In this document: in pieces, positions 14,001-24,205 of the stretch
Layout: each line of letters opens with the position of its first letter
How positions within the stretch are numbered: position 1 is the stretch's first letter
Assembly (NCBI RefSeq): GCF_011397635.1
Contig: NC_064767.1
Coordinates: 19,261,037-19,325,036 of the forward strand
Source: Epinephelus fuscoguttatus
Lineage: Eukaryota > Chordata > Actinopteri > Perciformes > Serranidae
Length of the DNA: 64,000 nucleotides
Reading direction: 5' to 3'
Made by a program: the position numbers and the translations under genes
The notes under the pieces: generated by a model
The model's database searches: none
Seen by the model: the letters and a program-made list of their open reading frames with translations, nothing else
Told to the model about the DNA's origin: nothing

Positions 14001-17000
14001 CTTCGGGGCATTATGGTCAAAACACAAGCTATCGTGGCTTATTTGTCACAACATCCAACCCCAAAATAGTCAAGTGACATCTCTTGTTCTTGGTACCAAA
14101 TGCAACAATCGTCAGCATCACAATTGTGACCTGGCATCAGGTGCCAGAGATTGGAGGACAGACGACCGCAGGTGTAGACAGAGCAGATAAAGAGGTAGAG
14201 AATTAAACAGATGGAGAGACAAGGCAAGCAGAGAGTGGTAGAGAAAGCTGGGACACCATGATGGGAGGAGAAGAGAGGAGGGATAAACAAAAAAGACAGC
14301 AGAACAAAGCACAATACAGCAGAAAAAACAAGGTCTGGTGGAGGTGGGGGTGGTATGACAAGGAGAAAAGCTGTTTATTTCCATGACTTCATAGCACTGG
14401 TAAACATTTAGATGCTGGCATTTCCCCCTACCTTGTGGGGTAATTAGAAAGTGGAGGAACATGTGTAAAATGGTAATGAAGTCCCGTTCCACAGTACAGC
14501 CTCCTGGCTGTGGTTCGCATATTCAGCATGTAGATAAACCTGCCATCAGACATTAATGCTTAAGTGGAAAAATATACAACTTCTACACAATAACAATGCT
14601 GTGTTAGAGAACAATAGAGTTGCAATGGAACAATAACACCACTGACCTGGTGAGAGTACTGAAGACAATCTGTCATTAGCCTGCGTCACTCTCCAGCCTT
14701 GATTAGATGGATTTACTGAGCAACGTTATTGACAAAAAAAAACCTATACCATTAACACTGCTAATTACGACTCAACCAAGGCTGCCCACAACTGATGATT
14801 CCATTATCTAGATTCCTTTTTCAGTCATTTTAGATTAGAGCTGCAACGATTCATTGATTAATCGATAAGTGTAGGATTGGAGTTGTTGTTCAGGATCTGA
14901 AAATAGAATTTAATGGCTAGATTATTTATGTAGTTTTGAAAAGTCAAGGCGTTAGAGTTTGAGAGTCCAAAGGGGGAGGGTACTGTGGATCTTGTAAGCT
15001 GTGTTGCATAGTCTTGCTATTGGTTTGATGGCATCCTTTGTGGTGATGGACTATATGGGGAGACAGTAGGATATTGTCAAGAGAATGATTGCATGTAGGT
15101 ATGTGTCTGAAACAGCAAGCGTGAGATATGGTCTGATCTTGTTACGTACAGTTTCAGGTTGAGCTTCTTTGTTAGGTTCTGATGTGGTGTCGATAAGTGA
15201 GATGTGAGTCAACTTGAAGATATTTGTAGATTTCTGGGATGGTTAATGTGATGGTGGTTAGTTGTGGGTTTATAAAATGTCAAAAAATGGTAAGAAATGT
15301 CGATCAGTGTTTCCCAAAGCCCAAGATGACGTCCTCAAATGTCCGGCTTTGTCCATAACCAAACGACATTCAGTTAATTGTCATAGAAGAGTATAAAAAC
15401 AGAAAATATTCACATTTAAGACACTGGAATCAGAGAATTTTGACTTTTTTTCTTAAAAATGTACTCAATTTTTTTTGATTGATTATTAAATTAGTTGGCG
15501 ATTAATTGAATTGTTTTAACTCCTCTGTGGCAGCAAATTGAATATTTTTCAGCTGCAGACAAAACAAGACATTCGGGAAAGACTAGATATCATCTCATTT
15601 TTTAATATTGTAAAATCATAACTGTTGTCTATTCATAGTTTTACAGCTGGCATTACAAAAAATTGATGTAATTTTGTGAACTTACTGGACTATTACAGCT
15701 CTTCTATTATAGAGCTGCACAATTGTCAACTATTAAACAAATCGGCAACTAATTTGATAATCATTTGATCAGTTTGAGCAATTTTTTGATCAAAGAAAGT
15801 CAAAATTCTCTGCTGTCAGCTTGTTAAATGTGAATATTTTTGGGGTTTTTTTTCCTCCTCTATGCCAGTAAACTGAAGATCTTTGGGTTGTGGACAAAAC
15901 AAGACCATTGAGGACGTTATCTTGTGTTTTGGGAAACACTGATTGACATTTTTCACCATTTTCTGACTTAATATAGACCAAACTACTAATCGATTAATTG
16001 AGAAAATAATGAGCAGTTTAATTGACTATGAAAATTTTTGCTGCAGCGTCTATTTAAAATTGCTTGTTTTGACTCATCAACAGTCTTAACCAATTATATA
16101 CAATTAATAGTCATATAAAACTGTACCTTTAATGTTACTGTTAAATGCCTGCTTCACTACACTGTTGGCTTACTTAAATCACGAGATAACTTGGCCCATT
16201 TCAACTGCGCCCTGCATTAGTGATTGTACAGAGACACTGTAACGTAATAAAACTCACACGGACAACTCATAAAATGTGATCTACTCTGATGGCATCAATC
16301 ACACCCAAGCAGAAACATTGCTGAATAGCAGATGAATTGATGGCTTCCTCTACACACGAGAAGGGAATAACATCAGACTAGAGGTCCAAAGAGTGGCAAG
16401 GGGAAAGAGAGTGGGGCGATGAGGTGAGTGGCAGTGTGCGTCACTGGGTGACAGACACTGACGCTGACTGAGAGGGAAGAAAGTGAGGCCAGGTTCAGCC
16501 CATGGGAGATATTTAAGAGCAGCGGTCGTGACAAGAGCGTCAGGGTCATAACTCACTCTGTCTGTCCACTGTGGTTTATGGAGTGGGACAGAAACTGGTT
16601 GACAGAGAGGAGAGGAGAGCACCCCCCCCCCCCCCCCCCGCCTCTCCACCAACACACACACACTGGCCTATGTCCTAGGCTGCTGTACACAGAGCAAGCT
16701 GCTGACTGGGCACTTTGGGTCTGCTCAACTTCTCAACAAAAGGCCTGTTGTCTCCCTCTCTCTTGCTCCCTCTTTCTATCACCCTCCTCTGTCTCTCTGG
16801 CGTGTCCCTCTGTTTAAGTGTGCAGAGAAACGAAACCACTCAGCGGGGGAAAGAAATATAATGAGTCAGAGAAAAGAGAGGGAAAGTTAAAAGGGATGGA
16901 CGGTGACTCAGAGAAAGAGACAATAAAGCAACGGGAACGAGAAACCGAGACCATGGGAAAATAAAGCCAAGCAGACAGCAAGAAGAAGAAGACTGTGGAC

Positions 17001-19757
17001 GTTGCATCCTGTCAAGGGGAATTGTGTTGCCCTGCTCTTGGACTGACTTTAAATCACTGTAGCAGGCCCTCGAATCTGAAAAGAGAGAGGGGGATGTGCA
17101 GGTACATCTCTTCAACTACTCCACTCCTTCAGGTATATTGTCCATACATCGCAGGGGGGGATGAGTGCTCAATCCCAGGCATGAAATCAGCTTGATTGCA
17201 GCCGCTTGGATTTGTGAAATGAATTCAATTCGGTTTTGAGAACACAGAAATGTGCTCTGCAACATCACTTCAGTCATACTCATTATTCTGAGTGAACGAT
17301 CTGCTCTGCAGTTTAATCAGAGTAAGAGAATTGGTTGAAAAAAACAAAGGAGTGAGCCACAGTCACATGCTGATGCACAAAAACAGGCTAAATAATGAAT
17401 GATTTCTTTGTATGTTCTCCACAGCAAATGTGTTGCCAGCGAAACACTAATAATTTACAGAGCATGAGCTTCCAACAATCGAGCATCTGTACACTTTTCC
17501 TTTGGGGTGAGGATGCTTCTTTGGAGTTTGGATGATTTCATAATGTGTGCGTGTTCGGAGGCTCAGCTGGCAAAGGAGGCGCATCTGAGAACAAGAGCAG
17601 GCAGGCAGCATGAGAAGAGGATGAGTTGAGAGCAGGTTGCTATCAGCAAGACTCATCACACACACTCATATTCCCTTTCTTCACACACCCTGCGTTGTTC
17701 ACACACACACACACACACACACAAACACATCGGGGCTCCGAAGAGTTCATCCCTCTGAGCTGTATCTAACAGCCTCTTCGCCTGGAGGTGCTCAGTGAGT
17801 GGCTCGTCTTCGGTCTTTCACAAGTGTGGTTAAAAAGTGGTAATCGCATCAGCCGAATCACTACGCTAAAGATAATAGCACATTAAATAAAAACACACAC
17901 ACAACACTTGAGTCAAAACAGAAGGAGCCAAGAGCGTGGCGGCTAACACTGAGGACTGTGGAGGCATGATAAAGCGTGTCTCGCACAGAGTTTACACCAG
18001 AGAGACGAGAGCAGGGCCTAATCCTCTGTTGAATAACCACAGGCTGACTTGCCAGACTCACTACTCACTACTGCTCGCTCTCTCCCAGCACAAGGCAGGT
18101 CAACTCCGAGGCCCGCTGGTGCTACAGTCTGTTAAAGGTGTGTGAAGAAAAGCCAAAATCCACATTGTCAAGACCAGCCAGAGTCAAGGGGCTAACAGAG
18201 GGACCAATTTTGCAGCTGCTCGCAGGTAAACAAGTGTCAGAGTGTTTCAGAGCATTTCAGGGTTGAGTGTTATTCTGCAGCAGCAACACTCAATACAAGG
18301 AAGTAATAAAGCTTAAGGAAGCATTAGCGATCCAGTCAGCAGAGCAGCAAGACACCAGCTCAGCATTACCTGCTATGGTCTGCTTCATAGTAGTATACAT
18401 GCATCACACTGTGTTTTTAAATAAAGCCTCAGCTGTGTTAAAATGATCTGCATGGTTTCACACAGGGAATATGTCAAAGAGAAGCATTACTCTGCATCTC
18501 CTCCCCACTTTCCAGTCTCAAGGCTCATCCTGCATTCAGGCCCTTGGGGCATGATGCTGGTTGTGAGTAAGCCACTGGCTTCAGTCATTCACACAAAGCA
18601 AAACAGGCAAAACTAGACAAGGCTTTTACACTTGGTTGCCTTTTGTCTCTGTGCAACAACAACAACCCAAAAAAAAAACGCTGGAGTGGAGGCAGTTTGC
18701 TGCGAGGACACGGTGAAAAAAATCAAATGACTTACAGTGACTGAACTAAATTAAAAATGTAGCATTAATGCATCATGGGAGGAAACATAAATCTGGAGTT
18801 TGAGCTGTTATTGTTGGGTGGTTTCCTCTACAAATGGACTGACACAAACCATGTTTGTGGTGTGTATGCATGAATGGGCAGCCTGCACGCACACACCCAT
18901 GAGCAGGTCGATATGGACCAACATGTCAGTGGTACTACGGTTGTCATGGAAACAACAGGCTACCCTAATGTAGCATAACCATATCATGCCACTGATAAAC
19001 TGGAGTGAGTGTTGATCCTGGTTTTTATTCTATCTACATTTACTATACCTGCTCACACCAACCCTGCACTATGGATGTGTGTGTTGCAGGTGCTGGGGTG
19101 AGCCTGTTAGGGCAGAATATAGTCCTGTGCACTCACATCTGCAGGTTAATGTGAATATTTAAAGATGCAAGCTTGTGCATGTGTTTTGCAACAGAGCACA
19201 CACTCAGTGAGCTCTGAGTACAAATGCCCTTGTAACCTTCACATGCACCTTTATTACCATTTTATACAGATTTTGGTTAATAATAAATCCAAGCTTTGCT
19301 GTGCTGTGGTGCAGCTATCCACACGCACGGTCTCCCTGCGCCAGACCACCCAGATAGCACCCACATTGGGGGCTATGCTGTGGCTGCTGCTCTCTGGGTT
19401 TTAGCCTCAAAGTGAAAGCCCGTGTGTGAGGGCTTGTGTGCTGCAAGTCTTACCGGTGGAGTGGTCCACAGGTCCCCCTCCGTTGTTGCTGAACAGGGCA
19501 GCGTACAGGTCAGGGTATGCCTTCTCCAGGGCCACACACAGGTCGAGGAAATGGTCGCTCTCCTTGTTCATGAGCATCTTCAAAAGGTGGTCTACTTTCT
19601 CGGCGCTGGACGAGCAGTTCTGGTCCAGCTCGAACCTGTCCAGCTGGCTCAGGGTACCGGAGACTATCAGCAGCTCGATGACTCGGTCCGCATCTGTTAT
19701 GGACTCCAGTAAGTTCTGGTGGCACTGGTCGAGCAACTCTTTGTGCTTTGGCTCCAT
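1..19757 (-). CDS. dlg5: dlg5, N-terminal part of Disks large homolog 5 (six coding exons, partial at left edge)
   Basis: DLG5 is a membrane-associated guanylate-kinase scaffold used in epithelial polarity, adherens junctions and cilia. Six minus-strand exons are joined by GT-AG introns with matching phases: 19757-19454, 6126-6058, 3666-3492, 2920-2777, 1247-1064 and 146 to beyond the edge (1022 nt, about 340 residues). The start is the ATG at 19757-19755 in a GCCATGG context; the frame is open upstream but offers no earlier ATG. Residues 1-101 (MEPKHKELLDQC onward) match the N-terminal region described as CARD-like in DLG5. Residues 102-124 contain the conserved STYSVLSTMPSDSES stretch. Residues from about 140 (TRERDELRKRLA) onward form the Takusan-like and coiled-coil region, ending in LNKLYDTAMDKLE and KRYSEKVANHN. 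PDZ, SH3 and GK domains are outside the window. Teleosts carry dlg5 duplicates; I cannot choose the paralog with certainty, though linkage to anxa11 and zcchc24 suggests dlg5a. Confidence 0.93.
147..1063. other. dlg5 intron 5
   Basis: Non-coding intron of 917 bp between exons 5 and 6. I see no recognisable repeat or RNA gene in it. Short ORFs here have no homology that I recognise. Confidence 0.7.
1064..1247 (-). CDS. dlg5: dlg5 coding exon 5
   Basis: A 184-nt exon with acceptor CCCTTCAG and donor GTAAAA, ending in phase 0 after a run of four Gln codons. It encodes HMLHSRVLGEQTQLKEEMET through KRLHSQDQKELADLRLQQQQ, a charged coiled coil matching DLG5. Confidence 0.92.
1309..1784. mobile_element. 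Non-autonomous TIR element, solo copy (same family as 4223-5525)
   Basis: This stretch in dlg5 intron 4 shares order and wording with the element at 4223-5525: a left part with TTTAATG and GACCTTTTTAAGATAA, a middle with AAGTAGGTTTTTATG and AATATGGTTA, and a right part with ACATTTTAAGAC and GACCTGCAGACAC. The left terminus is too decayed to place exactly. It lacks the inserted MITE present in the other copy. Confidence 0.6.
1785..2776. other. Rest of dlg5 intron 4
   Basis: AT-rich intron sequence with a 22-base T run at 2379-2400. No gene, RNA or clear repeat family was recognised. Confidence 0.6.
2777..2920 (-). CDS. dlg5: dlg5 coding exon 4
   Basis: A 144-nt exon with acceptor CCCTGAAG and donor GTAAGT. 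It encodes DYERLKSQCMRAMADLQSLQ followed by NQHTKTLKRCEEAVKEADFY, a heptad-rich coiled coil that closely follows the human protein. Confidence 0.92.
2921..3491. other. dlg5 intron 3
   Basis: Intron of 571 bp between exons 3 and 4. No feature recognised. Confidence 0.6.
3492..3666 (-). CDS. dlg5: dlg5 coding exon 3
   Basis: A 175-nt exon with acceptor TTGCAG and donor GTGCAA. It encodes a variable Ser/Pro linker followed by FQLRQVTRERDELRKRLA, the start of the Takusan-like/coiled-coil region. It ends in GTTFDDC plus the first two bases of an Arg codon. Confidence 0.9.
4223..5525. mobile_element. Non-autonomous DNA element with CAGGG termini, carrying a nested MITE
   Basis: The left terminus CAGGGTGTCTACAGG (4223-4237) and right terminus CCTGTAGAAACCCTG (5511-5525) are inverted repeats with one mismatch in 15. 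The ends continue with TTAAATTTAA and related AT-rich motifs. There is no coding capacity. It lies in dlg5 intron 2, and a second family member lies at about 1309-1784. A clean target-site duplication of the outer element was not seen. Confidence 0.75.
5098..5379. mobile_element. hAT-type MITE (282 bp) nested in the preceding element
   Basis: It begins CAGTGGTTCCCAACTG and ends CAGTTGGGAACCACTG, a perfect 16-bp terminal inverted repeat. It is flanked by GGTTAGAT (5090-5097) and GGTTACAT (5380-5387), an 8-bp target-site duplication with one mismatch. An 8-bp TSD and CAG termini are characteristic of the hAT superfamily. It is non-coding and was presumably mobilised in trans. Confidence 0.88.
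6058..6126 (-). CDS. dlg5: dlg5 coding exon 2
   Basis: A 69-nt exon bounded by acceptor TTGGCAG (AG at 6128-6127) and donor GTATGT (from 6057), phase 1 to phase 1. It encodes STYSVLSTMPSDSES followed by a serine run, nearly identical to human DLG5. It lies 13.3 kb from exon 1 and was found from homology because it is too short to stand out as an ORF. Confidence 0.9.
6978..7196 (-). mobile_element. 5'-truncated SINE (same family as 54102-54476), reverse orientation
   Basis: In reverse complement this reads through TTCCTCCCACAGTCCAAAGA, a TTAATTGGTGACTC segment, a CTGGTGACCTGTCCAGGGTG segment and a final AAGCGATTACGG-type tail. That is the same order as the body of the SINE at 54102-54476. The tRNA-like head is absent, so it is a truncated copy, in dlg5 intron 1. 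Confidence 0.75.
7721..8464. mobile_element. Possible L1-like retrotransposon remnant with opposed ends
   Basis: The left side reads TTTTTTTTTGTAAATG then TTTTTATTGATTTTCAA, which in reverse complement looks like an L1-type 3' end (TTGAAAATCAATAAAAA then poly-A). The right side (8202-8464) has the opposite polarity: an ATG at 8202 opens a frame beginning MGKMTITKGKNKTNK, with one in-frame TGA at 8313-8315, then SIQDIETSMNDFKERI, resembling the start of an L1 ORF1 coiled coil. A (GA)n tract lies between. Family assignment is from memory of typical L1 ORF1 proteins and is tentative. Confidence 0.4.
8005..8034. repeat. (GA)n microsatellite
   Basis: Uninterrupted GA dinucleotides, with flanking GAAA-rich purine sequence from about 7979. 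Confidence 0.9.
8465..11126. other. dlg5 intron 1, unassigned part
   Basis: Non-coding, with a GA-rich patch near 8983-9000. I recognise no exon, RNA gene or repeat family here. Confidence 0.5.
11127..11624. mobile_element. TIR element with TTAGGGYTGGGCAATAT ends, carrying part of another repeat
   Basis: The left end TTAGGGTTGGGCAATAT and the right end ATATTGCCCAGCCCTAA are inverted repeats with one mismatch. Flanks CTGGATTA and TTGGATTA resemble an 8-bp target-site duplication, but the boundary is uncertain by a few bases. Within it, from about 11285, is a fragment beginning AGAGCTGCAACAACTGTCAA of a second dispersed family. Confidence 0.7.
11695..11960. repeat. Dispersed repeat fragment (ACGATATTATCACGATAC type)
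   Basis: It begins GTGCGAATCATCAGAGGCCC and contains ACGATATTATCACGATAC, phrases I recognise from common fish dispersed repeats. The boundaries and class are unknown. Confidence 0.45.
12037..12366. mobile_element. MITE-like repeat with AAAGGTC termini
   Basis: The left end AAAGGTCTAGTGTGTAAGAT and the right end ATCCTAAATGCTGGACCTTT are imperfect inverted repeats, and the body includes TGCCATCTAGTGGTGAGGTT and TTCTGCCAATAGATACCCCT. This is a very common non-coding fish repeat. It lies in dlg5 intron 1. Confidence 0.7.
12370..12489. repeat. Fragment of a dispersed repeat ending TCACTCATCCCTAAT
   Basis: It contains TTATCTGCCAATACCGATGA and GTGCCGATATTATCACTCAT. This wording is typical of the CCGATATTATCG-type fish DNA repeats. 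It is truncated and the class is uncertain. Confidence 0.4.
12490..14834. other. dlg5 intron 1, unassigned part
   Basis: Non-coding. Short homopolymers (A run near 12629, C run near 13403) are the only structure seen. Overlapping short ORFs on both strands show no homology that I recognise. Confidence 0.5.
14835..16060. mobile_element. Cluster of two AGAGCTGCA-type repeats in opposite orientation, plus a TGGGCAATAT-family fragment
   Basis: At 15280-15520 the order (AAAATGTC, AATGTCGATCAGTGTTTCCC, then AAAATATTCACATTTAA) is the reverse complement of that at 15800-15980 (TTAAATGTGAATATTTTTGG, GGGAAACACTGATTGACATT, TTCACCATTTTCTGACTTAA). Between them, 15600-15740 resembles 11205-11330 of the element at 11127. 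The left terminus AGAGCTGCAACGATTCATTG is at about 14838. A stretch at about 14875-15270 is not explained by either family. Confidence 0.6.
16622..16639. repeat. Poly-C tract (18 bases)
   Basis: Uninterrupted C run, which is unusual in length and could form non-B structure. Its length may be inexact because homopolymers are error-prone in sequencing. Confidence 0.85.
17701..17722. repeat. (CA)n microsatellite
   Basis: Eleven perfect dinucleotide units in dlg5 intron 1. Confidence 0.9.
19454..19757 (-). CDS. dlg5: dlg5 coding exon 1
   Basis: This exon has 304 nt from the ATG at 19757 to a donor GTAAG at 19453-19449, ending in phase 1. It encodes the N-terminal helical segment, including KMLMNKESDHFLDLCVALEK, which parallels the human segment with a conserved RDHFQDLRAALEK. 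The exon continues upstream as 5' UTR of unknown length. Confidence 0.9.
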
Positions 19758-20234
19758 GGCTATCCGCTGTAGTTCCGTAGCTTCCCAGCTAACCCTGGAC
19801 GGCCAAGTGGATGTAATATCCTCACGGATCAAAAGTACCGAGCGACTACTGAACTCAAGTCACCGCGGCTCGCAGAAGTTAGCCGGAGCCACCGCGGCAT
19901 TAGGTTGCACGGGAGATCAATTTTTATAGCATATTGAAAAAGGCACAAGAAGCCATATTTGTTGCCCAAGGCTGTTGACTGCACTAAACAGCGATACATT
20001 TTCCCATCTTACTCGTGTGTGGCAGTTCAGGTCGTTTTCTGCTTCCTGTCGGAGTCCGCCGGAGCCCAAGACATTCCCGTCTCCGTGTGTATCATCCAAG
20101 GCGCCCTTTGACGATTCAACTGCTGGGGAAACTCACGTAACTCCGCCGATGAGCCTCAGTTACACTGTATCTTCCGCCATGTCTGAGCAACTCAGCAGCT
20201 GCTGCCCGCTGTCAATCAACGTGCCGTTCAATGA

Positions 20235-20244
20235 CCATATAAGG
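20235..20244. promoter_or_regulatory. CArG box (candidate SRF site)
   Basis: CCATATAAGG is an exact CC(A/T)6GG match; read on the dlg5 strand it is CCTTATATGG. It lies about 480 bp upstream of the dlg5 ATG and 5 bp from a GC box. Function is inferred only. Confidence 0.5.
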
Positions 20245-20249
20245 AGAAA

Positions 20250-20259
20250 GGGGCGGGGC
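20250..20259. promoter_or_regulatory. GC box (candidate Sp1/KLF site)
   Basis: GGGGCGGGGC is a full consensus GC box, in the CpG-enriched region upstream of dlg5. Confidence 0.5.
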
Positions 20260-20299
20260 TTGGAAAGGACACGCCTGTTTCTTCAATGGGCGTACACAT

Positions 20300-22138
20300 C
20301 ACTCCGTAGTACGTCGAAAATCCCAGGCGGAAAAAATGAGAATGGGCACAATTTGCATGAAAATCTGGAGATGTATTAAAAATATCGACGTAGTGGTAAA
20401 GCTGGGTAAACAGTGAACTCACCCGGAGAGTAAAGACACCATTTATAGCCTGTTTACAAACAAACAACGATGGTACTATTCCCTACAGTGCTTGAATGTG
20501 ACACACATATGAGTATTTTCATTTCTTTTTTATTCATTTTTATACTCATAAAGCCCAGTTTTGACTTCAGTGTATTTATTTTACAGCCAACCTACTTAAT
20601 AATTTGTGTATTTTACATACAAAACATACTGATATCTGCAGCATAAAGTCCTCTGTCCTCAACTTTATTTATACAGCACCTTTCATACAAACATGCAGCC
20701 CAAAGTGCTTCACATGACAAAACTGGAGCGAAACAGAAACAAGACAAACCAACCAAAACAGAACAAACTAACAAAAAGATGATTAAAACTCCACAGAATA
20801 AAAAGAGAGTAAATAAATACATACATACAATAGAATAAAATGAACAGGACAGATAAAAGAAGGTAAAAACCAATGGTTAAAACTTAAAAATCAAGACTGT
20901 AATGTTACTCCCCAGCCTCTGCTCATTATTCTTGGAATATCTGAGACCTTCAGAAAGCTAAACATGACACATTCCCTCATAACGGCAAAGAAATTATTTC
21001 TCATTTTATAGAAGAGCACAACTGTCCCTACCTCTAAGATGTGACTAGAGGATCTAACTAACACACTTTATTTAGAAATGGCCTGAAAGACAAGCTTCAA
21101 CAATTCAGTAAAACCTAGAAAACCCCCTCATATCATATCTTGCAACTACAAATCTAGCACAACAGTCCAAAGCATAGCACACACTGTACAACTGGGATGA
21201 CTGAGGAGTGATGGGTCTCTGTGAGTGGAGGGAGGTGGTGTGGGTATTGGAGGGTAGACCTGTGCTTATGGGGATAATGGTCAGCTTGTTATTGTTTTCT
21301 TTAAAAAAAAATTGCACTGCATTGTGCACTGCATTGCAATTGCACTGTATTTTTCTTATCTTTGTACCTACTGCAAATTTGACCTCCTGTTGATCTGTGG
21401 GTATCATGTACAACTGTAATGTCCAGGAAAATGAGCTTTAAATATAGATGTGGACAATATGTGGAACCCATCTGCTCAATAAAAGATATAAAAACATATA
21501 ATAAGTTTGTAAAACACAGTGATTAGACAAATTAAATGACCTAAAAGTGTATTAAATAATAAAAAATTACAACAGTACAATGTTAATTACAGATTAATGC
21601 AACAACAGTAATTATCCAGTGATATAATATATAATAGCATAATACTCAGGAGCATTTCTCTCTGCATTATGAGTACGTGTACGAGATAAAGGCGACATTT
21701 TCAATGCATTTTTTAAGAGATCGTAAACAACTCCCCTTGAAGTACAGTATTATGTTTCTGTGTTATGATATTTGTAAGCAGTACATATGTTATTGCAATT
21801 TTTACTTTTATTCTTTATTATTTATATTATCTTATTTTATTTCTATCTCAGGTATTTCCTGCTTTAAAATTATATGTTATTTCTTTTTTCTTCATTGGTG
21901 TTTTTTATCTTTAGTGATCCTTGTTTGGAATTTTTACTCTTTTTCTTTTCTTTTAATATTTGTTTGTAAATTGGCGATAAGCACATACATGTCTTTAATT
22001 TCAGTGTAAGGTGGGGTCCTTTTACAGGCCCTCGGGTATTTTGTTTTGTTTTATCCCACCTGTGTGTTTCCTTATGTCACTGTATTTTTTCACTTAATTT
22101 CATCATGTGAACAAATGAACTAATGCAGGAGGACTTGA
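20300..22138. other. Intergenic, dlg5 to anxa11
   Basis: AT-rich and non-coding. About 20660-20880 contains CTTTATTTATACAGCACCTT and CCCAAAGTGCTTCACATGAC, wording found in a common fish dispersed repeat, in a decayed copy. Nothing else was recognised. Confidence 0.45.
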
Positions 22139-22176
22139 GGATGGATGGATGGATAGATAGATAGATAGATCGGTGC

Positions 22177-22225
<49 letters not shown>

Positions 22226-22226
22226 G
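22139..22226. repeat. (GATA)n / (GGAT)n microsatellite
   Basis: A short GGAT run passes into GATA units, interrupted once by CGGTGC. The apparent reading frames across it encode only Ile-Tyr-Leu-Ser repeats and are artefacts. Confidence 0.92.
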
Positions 22227-24205
22227 ATTTTTGCACAACACAACACAATACATACAAAAACACAGATACACATATGTATAGAGAAAATAAAAATAAATAA
22301 GAATAAAAACATACAGCACAGAAGGTGAAATATGAAATGCAAGCAGAGGGTGAAAATGTAAATAAATACAAATGCAAATAGGGTGAAAAATACCCTAAAA
22401 AATTTAAATGCAAATTGTGCAAGGTTAAAATAAGCGGTGACTGAGTGACAGTCCAGCAGCCTGGAGGCAGGTGAGCAGGTGTACTAGTTATGGAGTATTT
22501 ATACTTGAGTAAAGGATCTTTATACTTCCTCCACCAGTGGTAATCTGTAATCTTTGTATAAATTCCATCAGTGTGATGCAATTCACCATATCTCCACGCT
22601 GCATCAGATGAATTTACGCCATAAAAACATATTAAATACTTGATGAACTGAGTCATATTGATCCTTTCATCATCATCTTTTGATTTAACACAGACGCATC
22701 AAATCAGCAGCACCCTCACTGACTACATTAAGTATGTTATTTAGTGAAAATGCTAATGCAGAGATAAAAATATAACAATTTTATTCAGTCCTTGCATAAT
22801 ACTGTCATAGCCACAGGCTTACGCTCCATGTGTCTATAGCCAAAGCACTGCAACCAAGTTCTGTGTGTGTGTGTGTGTGTGATGAGATAGAAGAGGGCAG
22901 CGAGCCATACGTGCACATATAAACAAAACGTGAAAGTGACAAATGAAATGTGTATTTTCAGTGGGATTTGTGAAATACAATATGATGATGATGGATGCAC
23001 TCCAGTGTGCGGCTGAATAAAGATTGTTGGCACAGAGGCAAGCGTCTGCAGGCATACCTCTCAAACCGTGACCTTATTCATGCATGCACTGAATCTTATT
23101 GTGACATCTACAACTCTCTCTTCTCCCCCCTCTGCCATGCTGGCTCCATAGCTCCACAGCTCGTTCAACCATGTGCTATCCCTTCAGATGAAAAATTAAT
23201 TACCATTCATTCATATCAAAGGGAAGCAGGTCCCCACTGATGACACAGATTGGACGTCTGTGTCTGTACCCTACTTCTGAGGACACACGTTTGAGTGGAG
23301 AAGACAGCCTGATGCTTTTTATCTTGGGGGTATGAATGAGTTTATTATTTAGACAACAGGGGTGGTGTCTCGAGCTGTCTGATAACTTACTGAAATGTTA
23401 TTTAACAGATTTGTTTATCAGACAGCGCGGATCAGGGCGGATAATAGCTTTATCTTTTATTGAAGAGACTGTCAGCGAGCATATCCATCATTTATCCTGG
23501 TGAAATTTTATTTTATTGCCTGTCTGAGTGCAGATCTAAGTAATGGGGAGCTTTCTTTGCTGAGGGTGGTGAAACAATTACTTTATTCTCCACTCATTTT
23601 TGACAGTTGTGTATCTATTTCATCTCCATCCTGTGAGAATACACCAGAATGTTAGAGGAGAATAAGTTTGCTGGTGTCCTTCATCATCATACTTACACCT
23701 TTAAAGACATTTTTAATGTAAAGCCATTATTTCCCACAATACCTCAGACCTTGAGGCACCGTGAGAGGATTCCCACATGATTACATCAGCTATAGTAGAC
23801 ATTAAATTAAGCAATTCAGGGTGTTTAATTAACAGTGAATTTCACAGCCTTCAGCTGCACGCCTGCAACAGATGGGAGGTTTCTGATCATCATGATATCA
23901 AAACTACAGTGTTGGCAGAGCTGTTAGACCCTTCTAAAAGTCATATAATGACGGCTAAATTATCCTCTCAAAACTGATCTAATCGCATCTAATCTTCTAG
24001 TTATTGTAATCCTCACAGCTATCTAAAGTCCTCCAGCCCATTTCTGTCATTTCTGGTCAGTTTTAACATGATGTGATCAAAAATGATTCTCCCAGCATGG
24101 CCCATACCCAAGGGTCCCTCTGACGGCACTGCAGACATGCTAGACTTGTTTAATGTGGCCAAGGCAGCTTTATGGATGCCATCAATCCCCCCCCTTCCCA
24201 CCACC

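Larger units (their letters stand above)
16061..19453. other. dlg5 intron 1, part adjoining exon 1
   Basis: No exon or RNA gene was recognised. It holds an 18-base C run at 16622-16639 and a (CA)n tract at 17701-17722. First-intron enhancers are possible but cannot be read from sequence alone. Confidence 0.5.
19758..20300 (-). promoter_or_regulatory. Likely dlg5 5' UTR and promoter region
   Basis: This stretch lies directly upstream of the dlg5 start codon and is richer in CpG than its surroundings (CACCGCGGCTCGCAG near 19861; TCGGAGTCCGCCGGAG near 20049). It has no TATA box at an obvious place but holds a GC box and a CArG box near 20235-20259. The transcription start is not determinable. 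The opposite strand shows no gene. Confidence 0.55.

Noticed and set aside
19758..19832. An upstream in-frame extension of dlg5
   Set aside because: The frame is open but has no ATG. The GCCATGG at 19757 matches the conserved start of the protein (MEP...).
22077..22656. Frames with repeated Ile-Tyr-Leu-Ser
   Set aside because: They are translations of the GATA microsatellite and its AT-rich surroundings.
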